A DNA stretch of 64,000 nt from Saposhnikovia divaricata. Taxonomy: Eukaryota; Streptophyta; Magnoliopsida; Apiales; Apiaceae. The position numbers and the translations under genes are program-made. The notes under the pieces were generated by a model. That model had not been told where the DNA came from and did no database searches. It was given only the letters and a program-made list of their open reading frames with translations. This document shows, piece after piece, positions 24,096-34,415 of the stretch. The number at the start of each line of letters is the position of its first letter. Positions within the stretch are counted from its first letter, which is position 1. The stretch covers positions 15,776,001-15,840,000 of the forward strand of contig CM071596.1 of assembly GCA_036435485.1 (NCBI GenBank), read 5' to 3'.

Positions 24096-24235
24096 GAGCG
24101 TGATTGATAGTCCAAGTGGTAAAGGGTGTTCCTCTGTTGTCCCAGGTTGTGGGTTCAACTCTCGCTCAGCTCGAGAATTATATTAGAACAGATATTAAGT
24201 TATAAGGCATATAAGTCTAAATAGTTAAAAAAAAG
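24096..24235 (+). mobile_element. tRNA-derived SINE (about 140 bp)
   Basis: A-box-like TAGTCCAAGTGG at 24108 and B-box GGGTTCAACTC at 24151 form a Pol III promoter. The tail ends in an A run. Direct repeats GATACATGGCATT (24083-24095) and GATACAGGGCATT (24236-24248) flank it as an aged target duplication. Confidence 0.75.
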
Positions 24236-24248
24236 GATACAGGGCATT

Positions 24249-25008
24249 TGGATTATATGATTTTGTTAATGCAAATTTGGACAGAATTTAAGTTCTTGTA
24301 AAGGGAAATAAAATGAAATGTAATAAGATTTAAAGTGTAAAATGATTAAATTTTCAAAATTTTCATTTTTTGGCCAATTTCATTCGTAATCATCTAATTA
24401 TAATTTAAACACCCCAAATTATGAGAAAATGCTTTATTCCTTCTTATTACATCTATTTTCTGCACAATCCTTATCATAACAATTTTGCTCTAGCTCATTA
24501 TTTTCTTCCCTGATCCCCATTAATTTCTTTAATTTTCATCTTTTATATTTCATTTCATTCATTCATTCCAACCAAACACAACATAAGAGTGGATTTTATC
24601 CTATGAAACCGATGGTGTGTGAAATTCGCAAAATTTTAAGTCAACCTGGTGTGGCATGTAACAAAAGTTCAAAGTGAGGTTTGGATTCCGTCGAATGCTT
24701 TTCACCTTATGTTGCGTTTGGTTGGGGTGAATGAAATGGAATAAAATGAGATTTAAAGTATTAAATGAATGAATATTGAACTATCATTCCATTCCATTCT
24801 ATTACATTCAGCACAACCAAACATAACTTTATGGTTCTAAAAAGCAAATTGCACAAAAAAAAATGTTACTTAAGCACCTAAGCAAGAGATCAGTTCTAGA
24901 AATGCAACTCTTTAAAACCTGACTAGGTTTGTAATAAAGTCATTCGATTTAATAGAAATTTTAACAAGCCAGAATCATCGGAACCGGAAGCAGGGGATTT
25001 GAGCATTA
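24249..25008. other. AT-rich intergenic sequence
   Basis: No gene is supported. Several blocks around AATGAAATGGAATAAAAT-like sequence (24311, 24730) and complementary ATTCCATTC-type stretches (24550, 24790) suggest an old inverted-repeat element, but the ends cannot be fixed. Confidence 0.4.
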
Positions 25009-25693
25009 TCAAGATAATATAAGATCCTTGTAAGCCCAACTCCTATTTTCACCAATTTTATCAAGATCAAGTGTAAACTTCTTCGTCCAAACATCCTTTA
25101 ATTCAGCTTGGTTTTGTAGCATCAATATGTCAAGAATACGACCGTCACTGAGGTCTATATAGAAAAGAGACAAGTCACTAGATTTTTGAACAAGAGTAAA
25201 CTTAAAATCATCCATATCCTTGGAACATTGTGGCGGAAACATAATTTCTCGAATGATTTATTCCCTATGTCAAAGCATAGGAGACTTAGGAAGAGTTTTA
25301 TATTTTTGAGTAATTGGGTTCCACAAATACACCTGCTGCGACTTTGGAGCACACAAACATATTAGACCATTAGATATCCCATAAAAACCATAACCATACC
25401 ACTCAAAATATTTAGGAAATGGCGGGGAAGAAAATGGGTTACATTGTTTATCATTAACACGTGAAGAAATATAATGTCCATACCGACAGCAAAAAAGTAT
25501 ATGAGTACTTTTTTTGATGATGTGAATAGAGAGACTTAAAGGAAGGAGTTTGTATCAGATGATACCATGATTTCTGAACTAACATGAATTTGAAAAGAGA
25601 AGGAACAGGTAATCTTTTGAGAATTTCTATGAAGATATATTCAGAGAAAGAAGCAGCCATTGTGGTTTGATTTTGTTTCAGAGAAACAAACAA
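25009..25693 (-). pseudogene. F-box gene, frameshifted and shortened
   Basis: The minus strand starts with an F-box (FIEILKRLPVPSLFKFMLVQ, about residues 20-60) that in intact proteins binds SKP1 in an SCF ubiquitin ligase. The frame is lost in a seven-A run near 25505-25511 and resumes one base off with an F-box-associated segment (YGISNGLICLCAP, VYLWNPITQKYKTLP). A stop follows near 25275. A third open piece (25009-25242) gives further C-terminal sequence. The total is shorter than the usual 350-400 residues, so parts are deleted. Confidence 0.8.
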
Positions 25694-25809
25694 GCACGTG
25701 CTAGTTCAACTTCCTCAACCAAAATAATCTTGATCACAACTGTGAGAAGAAGATAAAATGCACCTTTATAATTGATGCAATGACTGTTTTAAATGAAGTT
25801 GAGATTCCC

Positions 25810-26745
25810 TGAACGGGTAATCTATAAAACAGAAGGAAAAGAGTTGTTTTTGCTGAAGCAAACAGTGAGTTTGTTAATATTCTATATAGCTTCTTGACAA
25901 TGCCAGTGGGAACAATTATCACACCATTAACTAAAAATTTTGAATATTCAAAGCTACCAGAAATTGGGAACTCTTAACAATTTGTATGAAGTAAATTTTG
26001 ATGCCAAGTATTTTGTGACATCAGAAAATAAAGATTGGCTTGGTCAATACAAGTAGTGAAGCAGGCCCAGAGTGTCAAAACTCAGGAGGTCGAAAACATG
26101 TAAATACTACATTGTCGAAACTCGAGCTGTACTTTAGAGATAGAGCGTGATTTGCCCTCTATATCTCTTAAAATATAGTCTAAGATCCTGGTAAAGCCTT
26201 CTTTTAACACCTAATGGTTTTATAGCGACTGGTTACTTAACATTGTATCAGAGATCAGGTACGCAGAGGTTCCAGGTTCAACTCCCCCATCCCAAAATGG
26301 GCGCCCGTGACCCAAAAGTATAGTCGGGTTACTTAACAATATCCTCATACTATACTATACTATGTTGTTTGAGACACTGCAGGGAATATTTGACCAGGAA
26401 AATATATTATAGAACTGACACATGTGAGGCCAATGAAGGAGTTTTTCTTTCCCAAACGGCATCTTATGTTATCAGTGATAATCTACATGTAACTCCTAAT
26501 ACTATGGAATCAAACTTTGGAATATTAGAAAGTACAGGTATAACAGAGTTTGGGTTTTTGAAGAGAAGATGCTTCAAATTGGTTCCAGTGAGATTCTTGA
26601 ACTTCTGGTGTACTCTATGTCCTCCAAGACTCCTTAACAGATATGGTTTTTGGTAAGATATCTAGTACATCAGAAGATCAAGATATTGGTATCTTCTACG
26701 AATTAGTTTTGAGACTATAAGCACCGATCATAACTTGAATGGGGG
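25810..26745 (+). pseudogene. DUF674 family gene remnant
   Basis: Plus-strand pieces in family order: RVVFAEANSEFVNILYSFL and MPVGTIITPL near 25840-25930; LYEVNFDAKYF near 25983-26015; GVFLSQTASYVISDNL near 26440-26490; and ELLVYSMSSKTPL near 26595-26640. The opening KRVVFAEA...F..LYSFL..P.GT pattern is characteristic of plant DUF674 proteins, whose function is unknown. Stops and frameshifts separate the pieces. About 300 bp of unrelated sequence (26057-26368) interrupts them. The gene runs antiparallel to the two F-box relics. Confidence 0.7.
26243..26326. repeat. Short insert flanked by 12-bp direct repeats
   Basis: GGTTACTTAACA occurs at 26231-26242 and 26327-26338. The 84 bp between hold a B-box-like GGTTCAACTCC but no A-rich tail. 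It could be a SINE fragment inside the DUF674 gap. Confidence 0.35.
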
Positions 26746-26786
26746 TCAGGTGCAGTAAGAAAAGGAGGTTTAACGATATGAACCAT

Positions 26787-27117
26787 CACCTAATCATTAA
26801 CTTGCAATACACATCCAAAAGCTAAACCATATGATTGTTGTGCCAACCAGAGTGACCGACCGCTGCAACTCGCAAGAAAATTCTCAAGTGTGTAGTATTC
26901 TTCACATTGTATATCATCAAAGCGTATGATTAATCCGTTACTAAATAAATGCTCAAAAATGAAAATTTTGGGATGATCATGATGACGATGGGTGGTAAAT
27001 AATTTATTCAACATCATCTTCTGATGATTTGAGTGGAGGGTGATAAAGTTAGGAGATTGTACAAGAGAATACCAAGACTCGTGTACGGACCTGCAACGCA
27101 AGAGATTTTTGTAAACT
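26787..27117 (-). pseudogene. F-box gene fragment, 5'-truncated
   Basis: The minus-strand frame begins in the last helix of an F-box (LLRCRSVHESWYSLVQSPNF) and continues about 85 codons (LIIRFDDIQCEEYYTLENF) before stopping. The start of the F-box is missing to the right, within 45 bp of the tRNA gene. It resembles the relic at 25009-25693 and is probably another member of the same local family. Confidence 0.65.
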
Positions 27118-27157
27118 GATATGATAATTATATTTTCAGGACAAATGTTTCATACAA

Positions 27158-27229
27158 GGATCTGTGGCGCAATGGTAGCGCGTCTGACTCCAGATCAGAA
27201 GGTTGCGTGTTCGATTCACGTCAGGTTCA
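27158..27229 (+). tRNA. trnW-CCA: tRNA-Trp (CCA)
   Basis: A 72-nt cloverleaf without intron and without encoded CCA end. Acceptor strands are GGATCTG and CAGGTTC, discriminator A. The D arm contains GGCGCAATGGTAGCGC, the anticodon loop is CTCCAGA with CCA at 27190-27192, and the T arm is GCGTGTTCGATTCACG. Internal A and B boxes serve RNA polymerase III. Compared with the plant consensus as I remember it, the sixth acceptor pair is T-A instead of C-G, a paired change that keeps the stem. It is likely functional and decodes UGG in the cytosol. Confidence 0.96.
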
Positions 27230-27230
27230 C

Positions 27231-27236
27231 TTTTTT
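27231..27236 (+). terminator. Pol III terminator of tRNA-Trp
   Basis: Six consecutive T residues begin two bases after the tRNA end. Confidence 0.9.
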
Positions 27237-27839
27237 CCGTAATAAAGGGTACATGCTAAACAGTGTGATCAAGAGATTAGAGTACACTGTACAGAGTTGT
27301 TGATTCCCATTACGGTAAATTTTGTCCCCGCCTCTGTGTAATATTTACTCACCACCATTTTCATGAATCGTTAGCACAATCGACAATATCGACAGTTTGA
27401 CACCATAACACACAGTCTGCAAACGTTCTCGTTTTTGTACAGAAAAGTTGTTTTAAGGTTCGAACCAATGTGCTACCTGACTAAATGTCCAAAAAACAAC
27501 CGAATGTGTGCTTATGAAAATAAAATTTTGGCAAACTGAAATGAGCTCGTGTAGTTAAGTAGAGAGAAGGTAGGAGCACTACGAATCTACAATGAAAGTA
27601 GAGTTTGACATTAATGCCTTTAGTAACAAGTGTAATTTTACAACAAAAAGGAGTCCGATCCTCTAACTTTCAGGGATCCGACTCAGGGGAACGTTACACA
27701 AACAATTTTGAGTATAAGAAATTACATTATGGGGTATTAAAAACTATTTCTATAACATCCCTGAATGAGAATGCTGGAAATACAAAACAATATCTATTTC
27801 AGCCATGTTCAACTTAACATGACAGTTTTTTTTTTTTGT
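27237..27839. other. Spacer between tRNA-Trp and the methyltransferase gene
   Basis: No gene is supported. The part next to 27839 should include the 3' UTR of the minus-strand methyltransferase; a run of 12 T (A on the transcript) lies a few bases after its stop codon. Confidence 0.5.
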
Positions 27840-30800
27840 CTAAGCAATTGCTGACGATATTGTCTCTACCTCAGTGGGACGCCACAATGATTTCTGTACA
27901 CACAGCAATCCTTCATTGTCCTTTGAGTAAGTTAACTGGACCTTCCAGTGAAGTGACTTCGCCATGTTCTCTATCTCGGTTATTGTCTCTACATCGTCGC
28001 GCACAATTAATGTTCCTTTCGGCCTTAAGATTCTATCAACTTCTGCAATTATACCTTGTAACTTGCACCTGTGCAGCAGTGCAGATAACAACTTGTTGAG
28101 AATATGATTTAGCCAAAAAAAAAAGAACTTATTGAGAATATATTCATTTAATAAATTTAAACAAATAGTTATTATTTTAATTTGTTAGTTGGACCCTTTT
28201 ATTGTTTATGTCAGAGAGGCTTAACTAGCAGAACAGTGGGCATAAACATATACTATGTAACAAACCTCTTCTTAATATCGGAGAAAAGATGATCTGCGTG
28301 AACAAGATCGTAAGTTCTAGGATACGTGCTGAATGATTCACACCAGTCATGATACATGCCAAATAAGCCGCGTTCATATATTATTGGAAGTGTGTCCGCT
28401 GAGGTTATTGGTACAATATTCATGACCCACACTTTCAGGTCTTTCAGAGCCGCAGCAAATCTACAAGTTCACAACAAGCATTAACAATGATTAGTACTGA
28501 AAATAGAAGCTGTGAAGACATTGCTAACATCATCTGAAAATTAAATATGCTAAAAAAATCTATATCTTTACCCTCCATAAACAGCCTTCATGTCCATGAC
28601 ATTCCTTACTGATGACCAATCAATCCCTAAACCATTCAGATACGAGGCAGAGACAACACGTTTCCAGTGCTCATTATCAGTAGTGAAGTCCTCCGGAGCT
28701 GCTTTGCCATATACTCCGACCGCAGAACTACTTAAAAAAGAAGGCGCTTTCTCCAATCTTTGTGGCCATTGCTCTGGCCACTGGCTACCATGTTCTGCCA
28801 CTTTTTCAGGCACTTTGTGTATGCATGCTTGAAGTTGCACATTCCTGATGATGCACACAAGAGTCTTAGAAAAAAGACAAACCATGCATTTAATTGCAAA
28901 TGGCTAGAAACATAGGGCAGGAAGAGGAAACAAAAAAGTAACTCGGTATAAATAGCATACAGAAAACAAAGTTTTTTACTGACTATAGAACATGTAGCTA
29001 GAGTAATGCATAGTTTCCAACGTCTAAATAAACATTATTAATGCTATTATCAATAATGTAATAAGATATAACAGCATGAAATAAAAACTAAATTACAAGC
29101 CTGCAAAAGGATATACCAGACTGCATCCGGCTCATCAGCTTTGTTGCAGAGTGGTGGTTCATTTTGTGGTCTTTTCTCATAGCACTCATTGGTAGATGGT
29201 TTTCGGTATATTGCTGCTCCAACTTCATTCAACTCATCGCGGCTAATTTTTACTAGGTCCCAGCACATGGACTTCGTCAGTTCAGACATAGCTGCCACAT
29301 ATTTGAGCAAAGATTAAGATACATACAACTCACATAATAAGACACACGCATGCACTCACAAGTTTACAAGCTCGAAGACGAGGAATTTGACACACTTTAC
29401 AGAGATTCCATTATAAGAGAAAGGAACTAGAAAATGGAATAAGTACCTTTCCATATGTCAGCATTTTCAGTATCATTTCTGTAAACTGGAGTAGCAGACC
29501 ACACGAAGTAACCACCAGGCCGCAGAACCCGGTTAAGCTCCAAGAGAAGTTTACCGCCTATAACAAACAATAATGTGCAAGTTAGACACTGAAAGAGTCC
29601 TTAGCGAAGCAACATGAATATCCATGTCTGATACAAACAGTACCTTCAATGTGCCAAGGGACTCTACAACGAGCACAGTGGACAATGTCAAAGACCTTAC
29701 TTGGGAAGGGGAGCCTCTTGGTACCCATTACAGCTGATATGGCAGGGATTCCTCTTTCAAGAGCAAATTGCACTTGAGCTTCATGCTCATCCTTGGGAGC
29801 AAATGACAAAGCAAGTACGTCTCTCTCAAAAAGATAACCCCCAAAGCTGGCCACTCCACAACCAACATCCAATATAACACGAGTCCTTTTGCCCCAAGCA
29901 ATATCAGGAAGAGCCTGTATAACATGCATTTAAATTTGAATCATTGAAGTAAGATTTAACTTTTTCAAAAAGTGCTTTTAGATTATGTGCCGGGTGTCCG
30001 CCCGTCTAACCTTAGGGAATGTGTAATTTTTCATACTCCAGTGTACAACAAAGACAATATGAAAGGGAAGATAATCTAATATTAAAAAAAAATTAGTAGG
30101 CAGGAATCAGATATGAAACACACTCACTTGTTGAAGAAAATCAATGTAATGAAGAGCACCATGAATGAACTGAGTTCCTCCACCCGGAAAAGTAAGGTGA
30201 TCACCAGTAACTTTTACCCAATTTTGATGGCCTTTAACCTCTGCTAGCTTAGTGTGGGGAACATTATAATACCAAATCTGCAAATGAGCAGTCAATTTTA
30301 GATAAGGTAAACATCAACAGAGGACTAGATATGAACTAGAATCAAAAAATATACCTGCTCACGGCTTGTAGGCCACTTTATTGATTGTCTGTAACCTTCA
30401 GGAAGAGAGACGAGACAGGTCGGGGCTTCATCTGGGCAATGTCTTTCACGATGCTGATAGTGGTCCCTGTGTGGAAGCTTGCTAATAGCTTGCAAATTGT
30501 CAAGACAAGGGATGTAATCTGGACCAGCAGTAACATTACAGACTTTCCAATTATAATCTTTGGCATCCTTGGATGATTTAGACTTTTGTGAATTTTTTTC
30601 ACTTTCCGACTCAGCAGCTTGAGTTGAAAAAGACCCACTCTCAGTGGTAGTTTCCTTTAGAATCTCAGACTGGGCCCCAGCAGGGAACTCCTCCTTTGCC
30701 TTTTCATCCTCTTTCCTTTTTGGTTCCTCTACAGTTTCCTCAGTCTCTTGCTTATCACCACCCTCATTCTGATTTGATTCAGTCTCAGCCTTCTCATTTT

Positions 30801-31308
30801 CTGATTCTGATTGGGCATTTTCGTTTGTTTCAGTACTCGGATTTGATTCTTGTCCTCCTGAATTTGATTCTACATTATCTGAACCTTCACCCTCTTTTTT
30901 GGATTCCTCTTCATTAGAATTTCCTCCAGAACTCTCCTCTACGGTCTTTTCTTCCTGAGTTTCTTGTGTTTCCGTCTCATGGACTTCAGAATTGCTCTCG
31001 TCTTCAGATTTTGTGGATTTACTCTCTTCTTTCGTTGCATCTTCTGCTTGTTCACCTGAGCTATCTTCAAATTGGTTGGAAAATTTATCGGTCACCTTTT
31101 CTTTGAGGTCTGCTTTGGAATCCTGGGAAGAGAAATCTGTACTGGAATCTTGGGAAGACAAATCTGTCTTTTGAACAGGATCGACAGATGATGACATCAA
31201 CATCCAAACCCCAACCAAACAAAGAGCAACGAACACCACAATTGTGGCTGTTGAACAATAATTTGTTGACTTCCTCCCATCAACTCGGGAGTATTTTCCA
31301 ATAGCCAT
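27840..31308 (-). CDS. Putative Golgi methyltransferase, PMT24/25-like
   Basis: Eight coding exons on the minus strand, all with GT-AG borders and matching phases: 31308-30355, 30277-30128, 29914-29644, 29557-29447, 29291-29117, 28844-28572, 28460-28266 and 28068-27840. The sum is 2358 bp, or 785 residues, close to the family's 770. The protein has one membrane helix at about residues 20-39 (type II Golgi topology), a Glu/Ser/Asn-rich linker to about 245, then the DUF248 domain: CNVTAGPDYIPCLDN, the SAM-binding VILDVGCGVASFGGYL near 380, HCARCRVPWH, and C-terminal VMDMKAVYGG, VMNIVPI and LIVRDD. The family is placed in cell-wall polysaccharide methylation, probably of pectin (QUA2/TSD2 relatives); its own substrate is unknown. 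No stop or frameshift is seen, and it is the only clearly intact protein-coding host gene here. Confidence 0.95.
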
Positions 31309-32780
31309 GTTTTATAGATTATTATTCCTGTCTTATATACCTGTGAATGACAAATGTTAAGATCTAAACACAATTATAAAACTACTGAAAAACAATATCC
31401 AAAAACTTTAATGTAGCTGTTTAGTTGTACTTCAAAGAGAATCAACAGGAGCACAGCTAGATGACAAAAGACCTAGTCTAAAATAGGAAACGTGTTATAA
31501 AGAATGACACCAAGAGTATCATAACCAGAGACTGAATAAAAAACAAGAAGACAAAATGACATATTTAGATTATAGATGCAAAAACTGATTTAAAAAACTA
31601 GGGTTTACGGGATTCAGTAATTCAACAAATCTAAAAAAAATAGGAATTTGCAGATCCGGATTATGATGAACTGAACATATATCTTACATAAATCATGATC
31701 CATTTCAACTTGCATTCATGTACTGTATATTGCAATACAGTTATACACATTCATAATTTCAGCATGCATACTTGTTTGGTAGAAGCATTTCAAAAAATGA
31801 CCAAACCGATTCAGCTTGTCCAAAAAAGCTCTCAATGTCCAAAAAGAACTAACTTATTCTATGATTTAGTCATCCATTTAACTGGATGTAAAAGGACACT
31901 TGACTTGTAGTGACCTCTTCTGAAGTTGCAAAAAAACTCCAAATCATTAGATCTGTTCTTAATTCAAGGACAGCTATTTTATTAAGCCAAATTCAAAAGA
32001 AGGACTTGATAGATTGAAAATGTAAAAGTTAAAATCTTTTATCACAGCATTAAATCTTGATCTTCACCTTTCTCTCTCGATCTAGTTGAACTAATCAGTG
32101 ATCACTCCCGTGAATTTGATCATTACCGTTTTCTCTTGATCTAACTTGACTAATCACTCCATCTTGATCTTTACCTTTTTCTCTTAATTTAACTTAACTG
32201 ATCACTCCCTCGAATCTTGATCTTACTTTCTTATAAGTTAACTAATGAATTATCACTCCCTCGAATCTTGATCCAAGTTCAATACGATCACAACCCAAAC
32301 AGTAAATCAAACCATACAAAAAAAACAATCCCTTTACGATGATTTTCCGCAATCAATATTTTGAACTAAAATCGAATAAAGATACATATGTCACACTACT
32401 AACCACTTCACAACTTCACAACTTACATAAACACACATGTATTTATCATCTAACAAACACAAACTAATCAAGATTGGAGTTTTAATAGTACTACTAAGCA
32501 AAAGATCCAACACAATCACAGCACAAAAATCAAGAAAACACTAACAAAATTCAAGAAAACACAATATTCAACTAAAAAAGACCCAAAACACCACATTATG
32601 CATTGTAACATCAAAGAATCAAGAAAATAAAATATGGGTATTGCAAAAGATTGTACCTTTGAAGTGGGTTTAGTGGATCTAAGAGCAAGAACTAGCTACA
32701 AAAGCACATAGTTGATCAGAGAGAATGTGAAGAAGAAGAAGAAGTGTGTTTGTGATTCAGATCTTGAATTAAATGATGGG
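31309..32780 (-). other. 5' UTR of the methyltransferase gene with a 1.3-kb leader intron
   Basis: A leader exon runs from about 32780 to 32657 and ends at the donor AAAG|GTACAATC. The acceptor TTCACAG lies at 31341-31347, leaving 32 bp of leader before the ATG at 31308. The intron (31341-32656) is AT-rich and contains four imperfect repeats of an ATCACTCCCTCGAATCTTGATC-like unit at about 32096-32275. Long leader introns often raise expression in plants; that role is inferred. The transcription start is estimated from the TATA box. Confidence 0.65.
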
Positions 32781-32803
32781 GATGGATTAAAATTATAGAC
32801 ACA

Positions 32804-32815
32804 GATATTTATATA
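32804..32815 (-). promoter_or_regulatory. TATA box of the methyltransferase gene
   Basis: The minus strand reads TATATAAATATC about 150 bp upstream of the predicted leader donor site. Initiation would be near 32775-32785. Confidence 0.6.
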
Positions 32816-32820
32816 GATAC

Positions 32821-33329
32821 ACAAGGGGCGGATCGGATGATGAGTTGTTAAGCAGTGTAAGACAGTGGGGGTAGTCAAGTGTTTGTGTGTGAGATTAACA
32901 CACAGTTGCACACACAGTTGAGGTTTGAAAGTGAAGTGAGAACTAGGGGTGGAATTGTAATTTAAGGTTGTTTGACTTATTTAATTATTATTTTTTTGTC
33001 GGTGGATAATGGGGTGAAATACTCCATAGGAGATCGTTTCGTTTGTAATGAATATTTAATTTAAATGCGAGTTAAATTTTTGTTGATTAAGTTGAGATGA
33101 ACATCATAATACTAGTTGATAGCACGATGGTTGTGAACTTGCGATAGTGGTTATGGAGCAACCCACTTGTTAGGCATGTTTTTAGGGGACGCAAAGGTTC
33201 AAACTTCAAAGTTCTTTCGCTTACCATCAAATTATAAGAAATAACTAGCATTTTGATCATACTTTACATGGCATTTATTTAATTTAAAATGTCATTTTAA
33301 ATAATTTTAAGAGTTTGATTGATGAACTA
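32821..33329. other. Upstream region of the methyltransferase gene
   Basis: No gene is supported. A tract at about 33115-33215 has B-box-like AAGGTTCAAAC and may be an eroded SINE, but lacks tail and target duplication. Confidence 0.4.
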
Positions 33330-33730
33330 CAACTAGACCTGGCAAATTGGATCTGGATCCGAATAACCGATCCGAAATTCATGGAAAATGTTATAGGGAG
33401 AATATTGTATAACAATATTTTGGAGATTGCTGGAATCACGGAGCAAAATACGAAATCATATATTATTATTATTTTGGAGGTTCCGAATAATCGATCCGAA
33501 ATTAATGGAATCGAGATCCGATTTTATATCCGATTTAGATTTACCGAAATTTAACCGAATCCGAAACAATCCGATCTAAACCGAAATCCAATCCGATATA
33601 GTGAAATCCGATTATTGTCCGAAAATCGATATCATCCGATCTGAAAATTTCCCGAACCGAATATCTAACCGATAATAATCCGAAATACTTGATCCGATGA
33701 TGATCCGAAACCGATCAAATCCGAAAAAAA
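33330..33730. repeat. Degenerate ATCCGAAA/CCGATC repeat
   Basis: Around 30 short variants of ATCCGAAA, CCGATC and AACCGAA fill the stretch after CTAGACCTGGCAAATTGGAT. Such low-order repeats after a TGGCAAA-type start recur in plant genomes. It does not code; the open frame across its left part is compositional. Confidence 0.7.
33389..33452. mobile_element. Fragment of the solo-LTR family at 43387
   Basis: It shares TGTTATAGGGAGAATAT and TTGCTGGAATC.CGGAGCAAAATACG with the left end of 43387-44327, with about 18 extra bases between. It lies inside the degenerate repeat. Confidence 0.55.
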
Positions 33731-34065
33731 TATTGTCCAACGAAATAAAATGTACCCAAAAAATTATGAAATTAATACCTAAGCATAAACAAACATCGAT
33801 ATATAACCTTGCAGACTGAAAATCATCAAAAACTCCATCAAACCTTCAAATTGAATTAAATTCCAAATATTACCCAGAAAAATATTTGTTCAAAATAAGA
33901 AAATATTTATATCAATGTATAGAGCTCGATTTGTAGAAGTCATACATATGTAAATCATTAAATTTGGATGAGTAGATTGAGAGATATAAAATTTTGAAAA
34001 TTAAATTTTTATGTATATGTGAGAGAGAGAGATAGAGCTGCTGCATGGGTGGGGTGAGTTGCGGA

Positions 34066-34092
34066 ACGTGGGGGGTGGGGGTGGGGCTGCCT
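34066..34092 (+). repeat. G-run tract with quadruplex potential
   Basis: Three G runs of 4-6 within 20 bp (GGGGGGTGGGGGTGGGG), with further GGGTGGGG at about 34047. The context is AT-rich and non-coding. Confidence 0.5.
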
Positions 34093-34123
34093 TAAGTTAT
34101 GTATATGTTATATGTATCATATA

Positions 34124-34415
34124 TACTAGCCGTTAACCCATACAAAACACGATTATCATATATTATTATTAATTAATATATCGTTATTTTATTTAATAAA
34201 AAATTAATTGATCTAAATAAATTTTGTTATTAATTTTAAATTTATATATGTTTCATACTTAATTTTATGACATTAATAATATAACGTGCAGTACACGCGG
34301 CACTTTATCCACCAGTCTGTCTGGCACGCGTGGCTCCAACCTGATAGGTTGACTATTTCTCTTTCCTTTTTTTAATCACAATCCTTCCGCCTAACTTTTG
34401 TAGTCTGTTTCCTTT
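34124..34415 (-). mobile_element. Possible minus-strand Helitron 3' end
   Basis: ACTAGCCGTTAACCC at about 34126 is CTAGT on the minus strand, in the position of a Helitron 3' terminus, followed by AT-rich sequence. The hairpin is degenerate and the 5' end was not found. Confidence 0.3.

Noticed and set aside
30696..31174. Plus-strand frames opposite the methyltransferase first exon
   Set aside because: They are antisense shadows of the Glu/Ser-rich linker.
33100..33240. Possible SINE upstream of the degenerate repeat
   Set aside because: A B-box-like motif is present but no A-rich tail or target duplication could be found.
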